From Welwitschia mirabilis (lineage: Eukaryota > Gnetophyta > Gnetopsida > Welwitschiales), in contig JBOZIK010000001.1 in NCBI GenBank assembly GCA_051453625.1, positions 199,570,521-199,634,520 of the forward strand: 64,000 bases of DNA. Direction: 5' to 3'. The notes under the pieces are model-generated. The model searched no databases. It was not told the origin of the DNA and saw only the letters and a program-made list of their open reading frames with translations. The position numbers were made by a program, and so were the translations under genes. Positions 1 through 13,263 of the stretch are shown piece after piece; position 1 is the first letter of the stretch; the number at the start of each line of letters is the position of its first letter.

Positions 1-1894
1 GCCTTTAACTTCACCATTGATCAATAGGGAAAAAGAAGTTGTAGTGGTACACCACATGATCCATTCAACAAATTTGGGTGAGAATTTCATTGTAACAAGT
101 AAATTTCTAATGAAGTCTCATTCTAGAGTATCGTAAGCCTTTCTCAAGTCAACTTTCATCAAGAATCCAGGGGATATCTGGTTCCTTTTATATAATTTGA
201 GGAGGTCTTGGCAGAGAAGAATGTTTTGGGCAATCGTCCTTCCCTAGATAAACGCACCTTAATTCTGATCTACTAGATCAGGAAGCACTGGTTTTAGTCT
301 TTCACAAAGAATTTTTGAAATGCATTTGTAGAGTGTGTTGCAGCAGGCTATTGGTCTATAGTCACTTGGATTACTAGAAGCATCAACTTTTGGGATAAGG
401 GATATTAATGTGCTATTAAGGCTTTTAGGGAATATACCTCTCTGAAAAAATTCTTTGACTGCCTCTGTAATTTCCTCTCCTACAATGTCCCATGTGTACT
501 TCAAGAAGCTACTATCATAGCCATCTGGACCAGGGGATTTATTAACATTTATGGAGAACATGACATTTTTCACCTCCTCATTAGTAATAGGCTGAATTAA
601 GTTTAGCTGTTGTTCAGTGTTCAGATAATGTCCTTGTTCAAGTGCTTCCATGATCAAAGGGGCTGTGTTATTTGAACCACCCAACATTTGCTTGAAGAAA
701 TTCACAAAGATTACAGCTATATTTTCAGGATCCTGTGCTCAATTGCCATTCTCTGTTGAATGGTGCTCTTGTATCCTCTTTCTTTGATCAAGCTGTGAAA
801 ATATTTGGTGTTTGAGTCCCCCAGCTTTATCCATTCTGCCTTGGCCCTTTGTTTTAGGAAACTCTCTAGACATACATTTAGATGTGAGAACTTACTGAAG
901 GCCTCCCTTTCTTTCTGTATCAACTCCAGGTCAAAAGGCTTTTCTTGTAAATGAATTTGCAGGTTACTCAGCTCATCCCTGGCCTATGCTACTTTTTGAT
1001 GTATGTTTGAATAATTCCTATTATTCAAACTCTGGAGCATTGGTTTCAAAAGTTTTAATTTCTGCATCACCTTAAAAATTTTACTGCCTGTAAGTTCTAC
1101 ATCCATGCCTGCTGAACTGTGGGCAAAAATTCTTTTGACAGACCCCACATATTGCAGAATTGAAATTTTCCTTTTCTTTTTTGGTGCGATGGCTTGAGGC
1201 TTATAAGTATTGGCGAATGATTAAGCTTCCCTCTGGGAGAAACAGAGTCACAGAGTCTGAAAATTAGTTTAACCATTCCTCATTAATCATACCCCTGTTA
1301 ATTTTTGAGTAGACTCTATTATCTTGAGAATGCTTATTGTTCCAAGTGAATCTGCACCCTCTACTATTCATATCTTTTAGGTTGCATTCCTCGACACATT
1401 CAGCCACAAGCCATGGCATAAACCTGGGGAGCCTCCCACTCTGTCTTTAATGTTCAGAACACTATTGAAATCTCCTACCACAAGCCATGGCATAAACCTG
1501 AAGTTTGTGCTTTTCATTAAATTTTTCTAGAGATGTTTTCTGTCACTGATAGTGTGCAGCCCATATACTATTGTTACCCCTATCTCAGCTTTATAAGAAA
1601 ACCATAGAACCCTGCAAGAGAGATGCCGATGAGAACTATCCATTCCTATAAGATTAACAGATCTTGGATCCCAAAGTATACATATTCTTCCTCTATTACC
1701 ATGTTCTAAATTTATATAACTCCCTTAGGAGGGCCAAAATTTTGATAGAGCTTTTTTTATAGGCTTTGGCATTCAACTTCGTCTCAACTAAACCAAGCGG
1801 GCCAATTTTATTACTCTTACAAAAATAAGAAACTTCCCTTTGTTTTTAGGGGGCTATTCATTCCCCTGATGTTCCATATGGCAATTCTATCCAT
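1..1894 (-). pseudogene. LINE1 ORF2 (endonuclease plus reverse transcriptase), broken and cut by window edge
   Basis: The start is the ATG at 1894-1892, inside the last codons of ORF1. The endonuclease begins with the WNIRGMNSPLK-type motif and keeps GRICILWDP near 1680 and VVGDFN near 1470. A linker region at 923-717 (EWIKLGDSNTKYFHSLIKER) precedes the RT. RT palm motifs follow: NKSPGPDGYDSSFLKYTWDI near 550-490, LISLIPKVDASSNPSDYRPI near 400-345, then KVDLRKAYDTLE near 150-110. Several in-frame stops occur (for example near 268, 248 and 114), two of them where CAG or TGG is expected. The FADD catalytic box would lie left of the window. The endonuclease would nick target DNA and the RT would copy the RNA at the nick. 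Confidence 0.88.
1404..1500. repeat. 23-bp exact direct repeat inside LINE1 endonuclease
   Basis: The same 23 bases occur at 1404-1426 and 1478-1500, 74 bp apart. On the coding strand both encode RFMPWLV. The upstream coding copy (1478-1500) precedes the expected VVGDFN motif. The other copy sits where LINE endonucleases normally have unrelated residues, so it looks like a local patch or misrepair event inside the element. Confidence 0.8.
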
Positions 1895-3337
1895 TGCTCA
1901 GAACCCGCATTCTAGTAGGTTGATTATTATTTCCTTCCTCCTCACATCTTCTTTGTTCATGGTAGTTTATGGCTTTCTTTCCCCTGTTTTTTGGCTGTCC
2001 AGATGTCCCTGTTTTCCTTCTGTTTACTGTCTGCCATGGTTGCTCCAGGTTGTTTGAGGAACTCTCTTCTTCTTTCCTTTCGTTAGTAAGGTTTGGAGGA
2101 TTCTCAAGGGTCTCCTCTGTGGTTGGAAGCGAACTGTGCGCATTCTCCTTCTTCCTTACCCATGTCTTTTGTGTCACCCTCTTCCTACAGGCTGCAGTTT
2201 CATGTCCATAGCCATTACAAGCTGAACACATAGTGGGTTTCCATTCATAGACTACTTTTTGTTCAATCACCACCCCTTCTTCATTCTCGAATCAAATACT
2301 CTCTGGTAAAGGATCATTGATCACCATTTCTACCAAGATTCTTGCATAACTCAGTCTTTTCTTGTTAATTGTCTGCCAAGATTGGAGTGCCAAGCAGGCT
2401 GCCTAATTTACTGAGGGCTGTAGGACTCCAATATCTTAGATCTAAATCTGGGAATTGTAACCAAATTGGAACCTTCACAGCTTCCTTCTTCATGTGTTGG
2501 ATTTCCATTGACCATGGTTTCACTAACAGTGGCTTTTTATCAAAGTGGTTAAAACCTATTGCAATAACTTCAGACTTAGCTTGTTCAGAACCAAATTTTA
2601 CAGCATACATGCCATTTTTCATCAGCATGATTCTTTGGATTCCATGTTTTCCCCAGATTCTGTTAAGGTATCCCTGCATCGCTAAGAATGGGGGATTTGC
2701 CCCTGACATAAAACAAACTACCACTGATTTCCAGAATTCCATTTCTGACTCGATATCTTGTATTATTATTTTCCCCACCTTCTTCTCCCCAGCATCTACT
2801 GGCTTGAAAACTGTAGTTTGCTTCTTGCATTTTTAAGTTTTGATATATCGAATTTCTCCCCACAGTTACTGATCTCTGTTTGGACATTAGGGTTGTTCTG
2901 TTCTATCTCATCTGCCCGGTTTAGTCTATTTTCCTCTTGCACCCACTGATCGATTTTTGTTTTTACCCTAGCTTTATGCTACACTGTATTTAACCTAGGG
3001 AGTTCACTAAGTAATCCCACTAATTCATTCAGTTTCTCTTCTATCTTAACACTCAGGAAATTCAAGGCAGGAGTTTGAGGAGAGGTATTACCCGATGTCC
3101 TCGCGCTGCTATCTTCTTCCCCTACTGGAAACTGAGATGCAGGGCTTATTGTCACGGTTTCCCCCTTCCTCTTGGTCTTGGCAGAGCATTATTCTGAGAC
3201 TACATCCACCTTCTGCACTACCGTCTGGTTTGAGTCCCCACATAATACCTCAGCTTGATTGTGCAAAAGAGACGCTGAGTTTCTCTCCTTACCGTGCTGC
3301 ATTTCACCGTAGGAGCTTGCTTCTTTCTCTTAGTCAT
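1887..3337 (-). pseudogene. LINE1 ORF1 (DUF4283 and CCHC zinc-knuckle RNA-binding protein), broken
   Basis: A plausible start is the ATG at 3337-3335 (MTKRKKQ). A basic, Ser/Thr-rich N-terminal part follows, with a likely coiled segment near 3010-3060. The DUF4283 domain is readable at about 2778-2365 (WLQFPDLDLRYWSP is typical of its end). A CX2CX4HX4C zinc knuckle (CSACNGYGHETAAC) lies near 2230-2190, then a Lys/Glu/Asn-rich tail ends at the TAG at 1889-1887. Frameshifts near 3270 and 2820 and a stop near 2985 break the frame. In plant LINEs this protein coats the element RNA for reverse transcription. Its stop overlaps the ORF2 start by 8 nt (ATGGATAG). Confidence 0.85.
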
Positions 3338-3410
3338 GGCATGCAGGCTCGGGCTTCAAGTGCAGTATTGAGATAAGTTTGACATCAGGCTCTCAGATAA
3401 CCATTTTTGC

Positions 3411-6400
3411 TTCTTACATGGATTTTAGAACTTTTGAGTATATTTTAGGGCATAGGTTTAATTTGATTTTGATGGTACTATGAAATAAATAGAGAAGTAA
3501 AGAATGCATTTGTTTGNNNNNNNNNNTTAATAGTGAGTTGATAAAGATTCTTACGTTATTGTCTCAATATTGATGCAATGAATAAAATGTGTTTTAATAG
3601 TAGCATCCAAAGTTACTTAAGCAACCCTATTTTCAGCAATCATAGCAGGGCATAAGAGTTTTATTTTCCTTGACTTATTCATGTCGAATGTAGAAGCCCC
3701 ATATGCAATGTTCTAGACAAAAGCATATTAGTGCATATTGTCTTACATCCTTCCATAGCAAACAAAGGAAATGAAACCAAAATAAAACTAAAAAACTACA
3801 TATAGATCTTTCCTTTAAAAAAAAATTTTAAAAAAATTTTAAAAAAAGAAAGAGATCTAGAGAGATGTAAATAAATCTACGTATTACAAGACTAGAGAGA
3901 TATAAATAAATTCAAGTATCATAAAACTAGATAGCTATAAAGAAATCAAAGTAACCACATAAGCAACTTCAAATCCTAAATCTAATAAGTAAATCTAGTA
4001 GAAATGTAAGATAATCATATGCAAGGGCATGCAAAGAGGAATGAAATCTCCCTAGGAGTTCTAAGAATTCTAACTCAAGATTTGGTATCAAATGTAAGAA
4101 ATATAGAACAAGAATGGGCAACCAAAGGAGGAAAAAAGAAAAGGGGGAAGAAAAAGAAGAGAAAAAAAGAAAAAAGTAAATCTAAAATAGTTTTTTTTGA
4201 AATAATCTTTTATTTTTTCACTCCTTTTTAAACAACAAATATTTCTTTTATAGGCAATTACATCCAATTAGATTTCTAGTAGCATTTTATTTTTCCCAAG
4301 TATAGTATCATAATGTGACTTATTAATGCTCTAAAATGCATAACATTTGGAATAAAAAGGTAGGTTATGGTAAAAAATTCAAGATAAGTTAGAGAACTAA
4401 TGTTCTATAATAATTAGACATTTTAATCAGACATTGTATGAGTGGGAGAAAAATGAAAAGAGCATATAGTCACCACTAGGAATAGTAGAGTTGAAGAATC
4501 TAAATGTAACTAGATCTAGTAGACTTACCTTTTCAAAAGGTACAATTTACTTGGTCTAACAAAAGAAAAGAAACTAAAAGGATTTTATCTAAGATAGGTA
4601 GAGCTCTAATTTTAGCAAATTTACTTAAAATAAATGGTTGAATTCTAGAATGAAAGGGAAACTGGGGATCAATATATAAATCATTGTTACTAATTCAAGG
4701 ATTAAGTAGAGTAAAAAGATGATACATTTAAAAATTCTTAGCTTGAGGAAGTAGAGGTATAGGCTTGTGTTAGGGAAATTTAATAAGAGGACAATTGTAA
4801 GGCTATTCAAATTTTACGAAAAATATCCAAAAAATAAAAGTGTACTAACAAAGTGGAGAAGAAGATGAAAACTAAAGATGAAAATCAAGAAAATTCAGCA
4901 AAAGTAAAAGGAGGGAGAGGACCTTCAAGGTGAAGAATGAAGAGCTTCACAATATTAGAAAGTAGGAAGAGTAGTATTATAAGTAAAGATCTCATATGAA
5001 TTAACCGAAGAATAGTGATATGCAAGACAAAGATTTTTTCAAATAGTAAATTAGAGAACACAAGATAATGCCAATAGTAGAGTTATCTAGAAAAATTAGT
5101 TGTACAAGAAAATAAAGGTATAAGACACTTTTATTGAAAGCCTATAGGAGCAATGAGTAACTAAGAAGGAAACAAAATTATTTATAATTTGGCCTAAATT
5201 CTGGTTAGGGGACAATCCCCTCTAGATCCATAGAGGAAAATGATATTTGGAATGTGCTAAGAAAAATAAAGCTCAATTGAAGCCTTGCTCTGGATGTATG
5301 AATAATGGATTTTTTTAAAAAAGAATGAAAAAGTCATTAGAATGTTAGTGGAATAAAATTTTAATAAAGTCTTAGGATTAGCTTTAGTTCATTACTTCTA
5401 GAATAATACTCATATTATCATGATTTCCCAAGGAAAAAAAAATGAAAGTAATGAGCATCAAAGATTTTAGATTTATAAGAGTTTGTAATATGTTATAGGC
5501 TCTTTACAAAGGTTCTAGTGTCTCATATCTGATCCCTTCTATTCTAGCTAGTAACAAAGAATGAAATGGGTTTTTTAAAGAACAGGAGCATCCTAGATCA
5601 AGTAATCCTAAACCATGAAATATTTATTTCTATTCATAATAAGAACATAAGATCATATACTTTAAAAATTGTATTAGAAAATCTTACAATAGTATGTCCT
5701 TGCATTTTTTAAGACATGGCTTGTAATCTAAGGATCTTATTTTGCAAGTGATCAACCTAATAATCCAAATGTAGACATCAAAAAAAATTTAGCCTAAAAA
5801 TAAATTATGAAATTCATGGCTTATTCACTATAGATAGGGGAATCCCCTATTGCCTTACCTCATCATTATTACCCTAGAAATTTGATAGGATTATCTTAAC
5901 AGAGAAGGTATATAGGAGTTGGCTTTACACAAAATGTAAATAATGTATTACCACTTTAGTAGTGGCTTACTAATCTTCTCAAAATTCAATATTCAGTAAG
6001 TACAAGCCATAAATAGTCAGCTAGATTTCTTTGTGAGAGAGTTAGATCTAGGGATAAGCTAATAGAAGAGTAAAATGTACTTTGTGAATACTTAGATGAG
6101 TGTGCAATAGGTAACCATTAGAACTCTAGCTATGAAACTAGGCAATAATAAAGACTCCTACTTAAAGATTTTAATGTTTAAATGGAAAATAGATGTTTCA
6201 TGGAATAAGATGATTAAGAAAATATAAAAGAGATGCAATAATTAAAATTTCATATTTTTATCTAAAAAATATTGGATCACTTTCACAATTACTATGTTAT
6301 TGAAAATAGAAAGATATGATACCTTGATAGAACCTTTACTAAAGAAAATTAAAAATACTAAGAGATTAGTGAGATTTCATCTAGAAAGGAGGAAGAGGGG

Positions 6401-8508
6401 GTTTTAAGATTCATGCAATTATGTAAAAGGAGATAGCTAAGCTGATGAAGTTAGGAGGTTGGGAAATCTAGGATATAAGAGATATTATTTTATTAACTAA
6501 GGTAAACGTTATGAAGAGAATGGAAGTGAGGTATTCATCCACTAGAAGAAAATGCTTATTTGAAAATATAAGGACTAGAGGCCAAGAAGGGTAATTTCCC
6601 CTTCTAGTATGCATTATATAGAGGGGGAGATAAATTGAAAAGCCGTAATACCTAAATGATTAATAAAGGAGAGACTTTTTTTAGGGTCTTATGTACTACA
6701 AGGTTAATGCCCTAGGGATATCTAGAAGGTAAGCCTAGCCAAAGATTGACTATTGAAAAAGGTGGAATTTAAAAGTAGAAATTATTAAATAAAGGGAGTG
6801 CTTTCTGATTTTAGCACAAATTTACTATAAACAATCATAGAAAAGTTGCAAAAATACATAAGGAAATCTAAAGAGTGTTTGGGAAAAACTAGAGCTAGAA
6901 ATTCATTGAAAGGAGGGAAGTAAATGCCAAAATCCTCCTAACTAAATCATACATCATAAACAATCTATTAAATGATACTTAGCATAAGAGTGCTATGGTA
7001 AAGTATAAATTTTTAAAATGGCTTATCATTCAAGGCAAAGTATTAAGCATAGTTAGTCTAAGAAATAGAGATCTTAAAATAGTAAAAGAATGTTAGGCTT
7101 GTGGTCCTTTAACACATCTTGTGGGATTATCCTCTCATAACCACAATTTGAAGGAACTTTAATAGAGGAATGAACTAGAGAAAAATCCTCACCATAGTGG
7201 AAAAGTTTATGAAGTAATAATATGAAATATTTGAATAGTTAATAACAATTGTGTAGTCACAGGTATTAGATATGACATTAAGAAAATTGTCCTAAAAAAT
7301 GAAAGGGTAATTAATCTTTTGGCACTAAAAGTAATGGAAAATAAAGTGAAGTATAAGAATAATGTAGAACTATGAAAAAAACTATGGCAATTAGCTAGGA
7401 AGCCCTTTTAAAGATGAAAGGAAAAAAAAAATTATAATGTGGGCTAATTACTCAAAAATCACAAGATTATCTATAAAAAGACATAGCAGAATGTTATAAA
7501 ATAATTAATTATGTAAGTGATTGCTTTAAGATTAGAAGGAATAATGGTTCCACTGATATTTAAGGCCATGATTATGTAGATAAGTTCCTCAAAGAAATAA
7601 CCTCATTAACTAGAAAGGGATACATTTAAAAGGCTAATCTAAGCCACCCTTGAGATTTCTGGCTAAATTTATTAATAGGTACCTAATCTAATAGGGAAAC
7701 CACTTTTAGCTATGAGGGCTTCAATTCAATTTTATCTTGGCCCTTAAAGAGAATAGAAGAACTAGTTTATTACTATTCTTTGTCCAAAAAAAAAATCAAA
7801 GAGAAGGTAGAGAGAAAGTACATTAAATTGGTTAAAAATATTTTGCATCTATTACAAGCTTGAAAAGTTAGAGGTAGGATGGATAAGAACTTGAAAAGAG
7901 AATAGGAGTCTTAACATGCTAGGAGGAGAGTGTCCTAGTGTTAGTGTTAAAGGGAAATCCCCTCACATAATGTTCACAAGTAGAAGAGAATCAAAAAATT
8001 GGCACCATTAACCAAAAGGCAAAAGCTCAAGAAAAATAAATGGACATAATCCCAAAAATACTATCATAAAGTAGAAAGTAGATGGGATAATAAGCTAGAT
8101 ATCTCCTAAGAATCATACCTTGAAAGGGTTTTTAGAGCAACCAAGTGAAAAAGAAACATAAGAAGCCTTTGGAATAGCCAACCTAGGAGGTAAAGAATGC
8201 AGACCTTAAGTTCATTGTAGTGAATGATGACAATGAATAAGAAAAAGCAAGAAAAAATAAGAAAAAGGCTTTGTTCTCTAAGTAAGAATGTAGATTGAGT
8301 ATGCGTGACTATTTTGAGAGAAAGGGAAAGGTAGAAGAGGGTTGAACACAATATTTGTTTTAGTAGTAAACAAGCTCTTAGCCCTGAGGATTAAGATGAC
8401 CTAGAGGATAAGGTGTACTATGATTAAATTCCCTCAGTTAAAAGAACTACTATGGTACCATGGAACCACAATTAAGAGCTAAGACCTACAAGAAAATGGT
8501 GCTATTTT
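3411..8508. other. Unassigned decayed repeat sequence, no gene recognised
   Basis: About 5 kb of AT-rich sequence with a purine-rich plus strand, stops in all frames and almost no CG. In 5221-5820 I count no CG, one CAG and about 18 TAG. A Lys-rich short open frame at 4019-4231 reflects an A/G-rich tract, not a gene. A 10-base N placeholder lies at 3517-3526 and an A/T palindromic homopolymer tract at about 3817-3848. Its composition suggests an old, methylated transposon interior. If the LTR-like start at 8509 is real, this could be the interior of a chromovirus, but I found no gag, RT or integrase motif. Confidence 0.5.
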
Positions 8509-9000
8509 GACACCCGGATAAAAATAGGCATAGGTCTTAAGAGGCCCTAAAGTAAATAATTAGTATAAGTAATGTAAATGACATTCTAAGAAACAAGAAA
8601 ACAAGGGCAATTTACCATGTCATTCATAGGAATAGGCTCATACAATAATATGGGAGATAGATTTAAGCTAGTAATCTCCTCATTATTTTCACTGTGCTAC
8701 CCTAGATACTTTTGTTTTTTTTGTATCTTTGATAGTTTTTACAATACTTCATTAGATGGAGGATTCCCCCTCCCTTATTTCCATCTTTATTATCTTTCCT
8801 TATGACTTGACAATGTTTGGTTATTAACAAGCCTTATGTTTTAAGTGGATGAACTCTCCTTCCTTCATCCTTATTTAGCTAGTGGTGTACCCAGTTTTAT
8901 TTTCTATAAATCTCATAAACATTTCTTTTTTAAAAAAAGGTGTATTTTAAGAGTAACGGATTTGTTTCTTATAGACACTATGCTAATACTTTATAGAAAT
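8440..9000 (+). mobile_element. Possible chromovirus 3' end and LTR start (TGACACCCGG)
   Basis: At 8509 the sequence TGACACCCGG resembles the TGTGACACCCCGG-type LTR start of plant Tekay/Del chromoviruses. Immediately upstream, about 8445-8507, one frame reads LLWYHGTTIKS-stop-DLQEN, which resembles the LW-HH-TTEATWELE tail found at the end of chromovirus integrases. No partner LTR was found in the window, so this may be a 3' LTR, a solo LTR or a chance resemblance. The right end is not defined. Confidence 0.35.
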
Positions 9001-10828
9001 TATTTAAGAAAAAGGATAAAAAATTTGAAAAAAAACATAAGATTGAATTAACAATTTATTTTTGATGTAAAGGTAAAAATTCAATGTGAAAATTATGAGA
9101 AAACTATAAAACGCAAGAATATGGTGGAAGTATCCTCGTAATAAGAGTTGGTACTCATGGCATTATGAGATTTAAATTATTTTTTTGATTAATTTTAAAA
9201 TTTAAAAATAAAATTCTTAAAAATTAAATAATTCTTTCTATAAGAGAAAACTAAAGAAAATTCATTGAAAAATAAATTATTTATTTATACAAAAAAATAT
9301 TATAAAATATATTTAAATAAATGGACAAAGATACCTTTGAATTAAAGATTTAAAAAATTATTACAAAGGAATATTTAGAAGAAGAAGAAAGAAAGTGATA
9401 ATTTCTTATAATGTATAAGTGGATGTTACAAACATCTAAAATTTGTTTTCTTTAATCACTTATAAAATTTGAGTTAAATAATATCACTTATAAGAATAAC
9501 AAATTATAATAATAAAATAAAAGGATGAAACATGTCAAAGTTGTGAATGAATACAATGACAATGTTTAAAGTAATTAAGTGCTAAAATTACTCATATACA
9601 ATGCCCTCATGAAGAAATAAATAGATCTAATATCATGTAAAGAAATTTTTAATTTCACAATGCCACAAGAATCTTGGATAACTTGGATAATATGCACCTA
9701 AATTTTGTGTTTTGTAATTAAGTAATAATTATTTTAGCTTTAATGATAGTGAACGGTTCATTGAGATTTAAATTACTTAACATTGCATTGATTACCAATT
9801 TCAGTTTCTTACTTTTTATGAATGATTCAAATATTACATCAAAGCTATTTATTGAGTTGCACTTAATCAATGATTTTTTTTTAAAACTATATACTGCACA
9901 ACATTTAAGTCATTTTTCAATAAGAGTACGTCTAAATTTATTTTAATTTACATAATAAGTATAGAATTCAAATATATTTTAGTTTGTATTTATAATGTCA
10001 CATAAAATTTTAGCTACATTTAGATAAAATGGTTCTAAATTTCCTAAACAGTATGCATTTCAAGTAAAATTTATGTCCTATTTCTCTTTGCTATGTCTAT
10101 CTAATTGTTATTAATTATAATATTCTGACTTATGCCCTAGATGATAAGGAATATATAACAAGAATAGATTTATAAAACTATGGTAGTTTGTTATAGTAAA
10201 AGAAACCCTAATTATCCTTCTTCCATGATGTTCACAAGGAAATTTTAAAGCTTGCATTTATTTAGGTTCATTTAGAAAGATTATGTTTAAGGAGTGATTG
10301 GTAAAAGGTTTAAGAGTATTAATATTATAAAAGTTCTCCTCCTAAGCAATAGGAATAATTATTTATTAGATAAAATACCAAGAAATCCTAATTTATTATT
10401 ATGATAAATAATTAAGCATAAATGGTATTATAGATGAGTAATATATTAATTACTAAAGATTTTAATTTGTATGAATATAATTAATTTAGAAATGGATCAT
10501 CATATAATGAAACATAAGAAAACTATATAAACACTAATACCTCAAATATCTAAATCTTAACAATACGTGAAAGGAATTCTAATCGATAAATATAAAATAA
10601 TATTTAAATTAACTATTGTATAGCTAACAATCATAATTACATTAATGATAGAATATTAAAATAGGTCTAGTCATAGTTTAAAGTGCATTAATCAATAATC
10701 CAAACATTATGAGATATAAATAATACAGTACAAAATGTTTATAAGCTCAACAATGCAATTTCTTCATGAACAAATAATATTAGATAAGATCTCATCATAG
10801 CCATATCAAATGGATATTTGATAAAGGT
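9001..10828. other. Unassigned AT-rich spacer between decayed elements
   Basis: No coding frame, RNA gene or paired repeat could be supported here. Stops are dense in all six frames and the base composition matches the surrounding decayed elements. Confidence 0.5.
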
Positions 10829-12124
10829 TTTTTAAGGATGTATTCCTAATGAAATCTAGCTATGCTTGTATCTATTATTAATGTTTGATAATATGCAAAA
10901 TCATCTTGGAGATATAAATCTTACATGACCAAATTCGAATTTTACCAATAAGGCTAGACCTTTTATTTGTAGTATACTCCTAGTGACATTTTTTCATAGG
11001 AATAGATATGGTGAACTATTAATAAAGAAACCATAATGAAAATGAGTATAAGTGACTAAAATATATAAGAAAACTAGGAATGGAACATAGCTTTAAGATT
11101 AGCATAATGACTTCAAAGATAGTAAAAGTTTTTAATTAAATTCATGTAGCTTTGCTTTAGTAGTTTTTATTAAGCATATTGGTATAATATCATCCATTAG
11201 AGACATGAGGGTGATGCCTCTAAGCCACTCTAGCTTTTACAGTAACAATATTATAAGCATGAAAACTAGGGATCTCCTAAGATTCATCAAATAAAGATTT
11301 AATTTATGAAACTAAAGTGAAAAGAAAAATCATACATAAAATCTTAAAGTAATAACTTCTTTGAGCCAATCCTAAGCATAACAAGTATGAAGTATTAGCA
11401 CTTGATATTAAAGTAATGAACTAAGAAAAGAACATAAAATACTTTATTATTAGATAAGTAAAAGCATATAATCTAGGAAAAGCACTCAATGCTAATCCTA
11501 GAAACATCATGCTAGCTTGAAATCTAATTCATTCCTAATGGGAGGATTAAAAACAACTCATGACTACAATTTTAATACTCTTTTTATGACAATGATAATT
11601 AACAACCTCTTAATTAAAGTAAAGTAAACTATTTATAGGCCAAATTAGGATTATAAATAAGGATTTGTAAGGTCTAATGAGGTCACTCTCCAGAGATTTC
11701 AAAGTGTAATTGGATCATTCTTTAGTACTCTAGATGAATTGCATACAACATGAAGGCTTAGAGATTTTAAAGTGTAATTGGGTGATATATTCTTCATTTA
11801 TCAAATGAGTTTAGGAGTGCTCTAGATGGATTACATACAACATTAAGGCTTAAAAACATAAGTATGAATTCATTCTGGGCATAGTAACTAGCATTTCTAC
11901 TTCTAGAACTAGTGCCACTACTAAACATGCTTAACACACCTCCATATTCTACCAAATGATCTAGATGATGCTAATATTCTGCGAAATGATAATGTTAAGT
12001 TAAATTATTAGTAAAACTATATTATTATAGCCTTAAGCACAATAAATGTATAAAAGTTTCATAATGATTAATTAAGCATGCTAACATGGCATAGATTTCT
12101 TGGTATAAATGTCAATTTTTTGCA
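10829..12124 (-). repeat. Element A 3' LTR
   Basis: Partner of the LTR at 18114-20006. The left boundary is set by where similarity fades (plus or minus about 10 bp) and the right by the shared TTTTTGCA. It contains a direct duplication: 11692-11760 and 11760-11852 share their beginnings and ends, including CATACAACAT-AAGGCTTA, with about 24 extra bases inside the second copy. Confidence 0.8.
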
Positions 12125-13263
12125 TGTATTATATCCTCCAATCAACCTTTTCCTAGTTTCTTTGGGGAAAAAATGTGTATCAAAGATTAGTTAACTTGAC
12201 AAAAGCCACAAGACAAAATCAATTAAGTATTAATAAAAAATGATGAAGGAATTTGAAAAAATTTAGCCAATTTAGGATGAAAATTACACTTAGGTAAATG
12301 AATAGAGCCTAAAACATGAATGCTACCCAAACCAAAGAAAAAATTTTTCCTATTTGAATGATATAAAAAATTAAATGTAAAATCAGCAAAGAGTAAATGA
12401 TGCATGTTCTAGTATAGTTTAAAATGAGATAAGAAAACATTTTACTGAAAATAAAATATGTGATGCATGATGGATCTAACAAGTAGAAAATGCAAGCTAA
12501 TGCAAAACAACGACTTCTAATTAAAATGAATCTTAATTGTAATGACTTAAATGTTTAAATCTAAAATATTATATTCAAAAGATGAGAAAATAAATGGAAA
12601 AGATAAGAGATGAAAGATGAAATATGATAATTTCGAAGAAATGGATGATGAATCTGCATTAATTAACTTCTTTGATATTTTAACAAAGATCCAATTGCTA
12701 GAAAAATTAAAAATGGAATGGATATTATCTTAACCAAACTAGGGTTTATTTTTATAAATTATGATAGTGGCACTAGCAAGGGAAAGTGAAAATGTTAACT
12801 CTATCAAGAGTTGAATTATAAGCATTTACTTACAGAGACTAAAAACTAAGTTAAAACATATGAAATTATGTGCTATTCAGAATATAACTCAGATTAATAG
12901 AAATAGAGATTTAAAATTGATTTTACATCATGGAATTAAATTCATTACAAAAAGAGAGAATTCTATGAATCTTTAATGAGAAGCCATTTTTTCTAGCTTT
13001 TAGTTTATTTTCTCCCACTTCCTTGAGATTTCTTTACTTCTTGACAATATTTCTCAAAAGTTTACCAACCAAGTTCTTTGTGATTGAGGCACTTACTCTA
13101 AAAAGATGTTACTAGGTGAATAAATGACGATGAGTGATAGAGGAAGAAGAAAAAGAAGATGAAGAAGAAGGGACATGAAAAGGTTCATCAGTGAGTTGCT
13201 TATTCTTTACTCTTATGGTTATTGGAGAATAAGGATAAGAAGAGACTTGGGAAGGAGGAGGAG
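12125..13263. other. Element A region next to the 3' LTR, non-coding
   Basis: No readable frame. On the minus strand a short purine-rich stretch (GGAGGATA) lies about 15 bases before the LTR start at 12124 and could be a worn polypurine tract. A GAAGAAGAA-type purine tract is present at about 13138-13176. Confidence 0.35.

Larger units (their letters stand above)
1..3410 (-). mobile_element. LINE1: L1-type non-LTR retrotransposon, 5' part, runs off left edge
   Basis: On the minus strand the order is ORF1 (DUF4283 plus zinc knuckle), then apurinic-type endonuclease, then reverse transcriptase, the standard order of plant L1-type LINEs. The RT is cut by the window edge, so the 3' end and any target duplication lie to the left. 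The right boundary near 3410 is set by the end of coding-like sequence and a drop in GC and CG content, not by a visible duplication. The element keeps noticeably more CG and CAG than the sequence to its right, so it is probably the younger of the two LINEs. It is still broken by stops and frameshifts. Confidence 0.9.

Noticed and set aside
1869-3376. Plus-strand frames across LINE1
   Set aside because: They are opposite-strand shadows of the LINE1 ORF1 and ORF2 on the minus strand.
4019-4231. Lys-rich 70-codon frame
   Set aside because: It arises from an A/G-rich tract; there is no domain or flanking gene signal.
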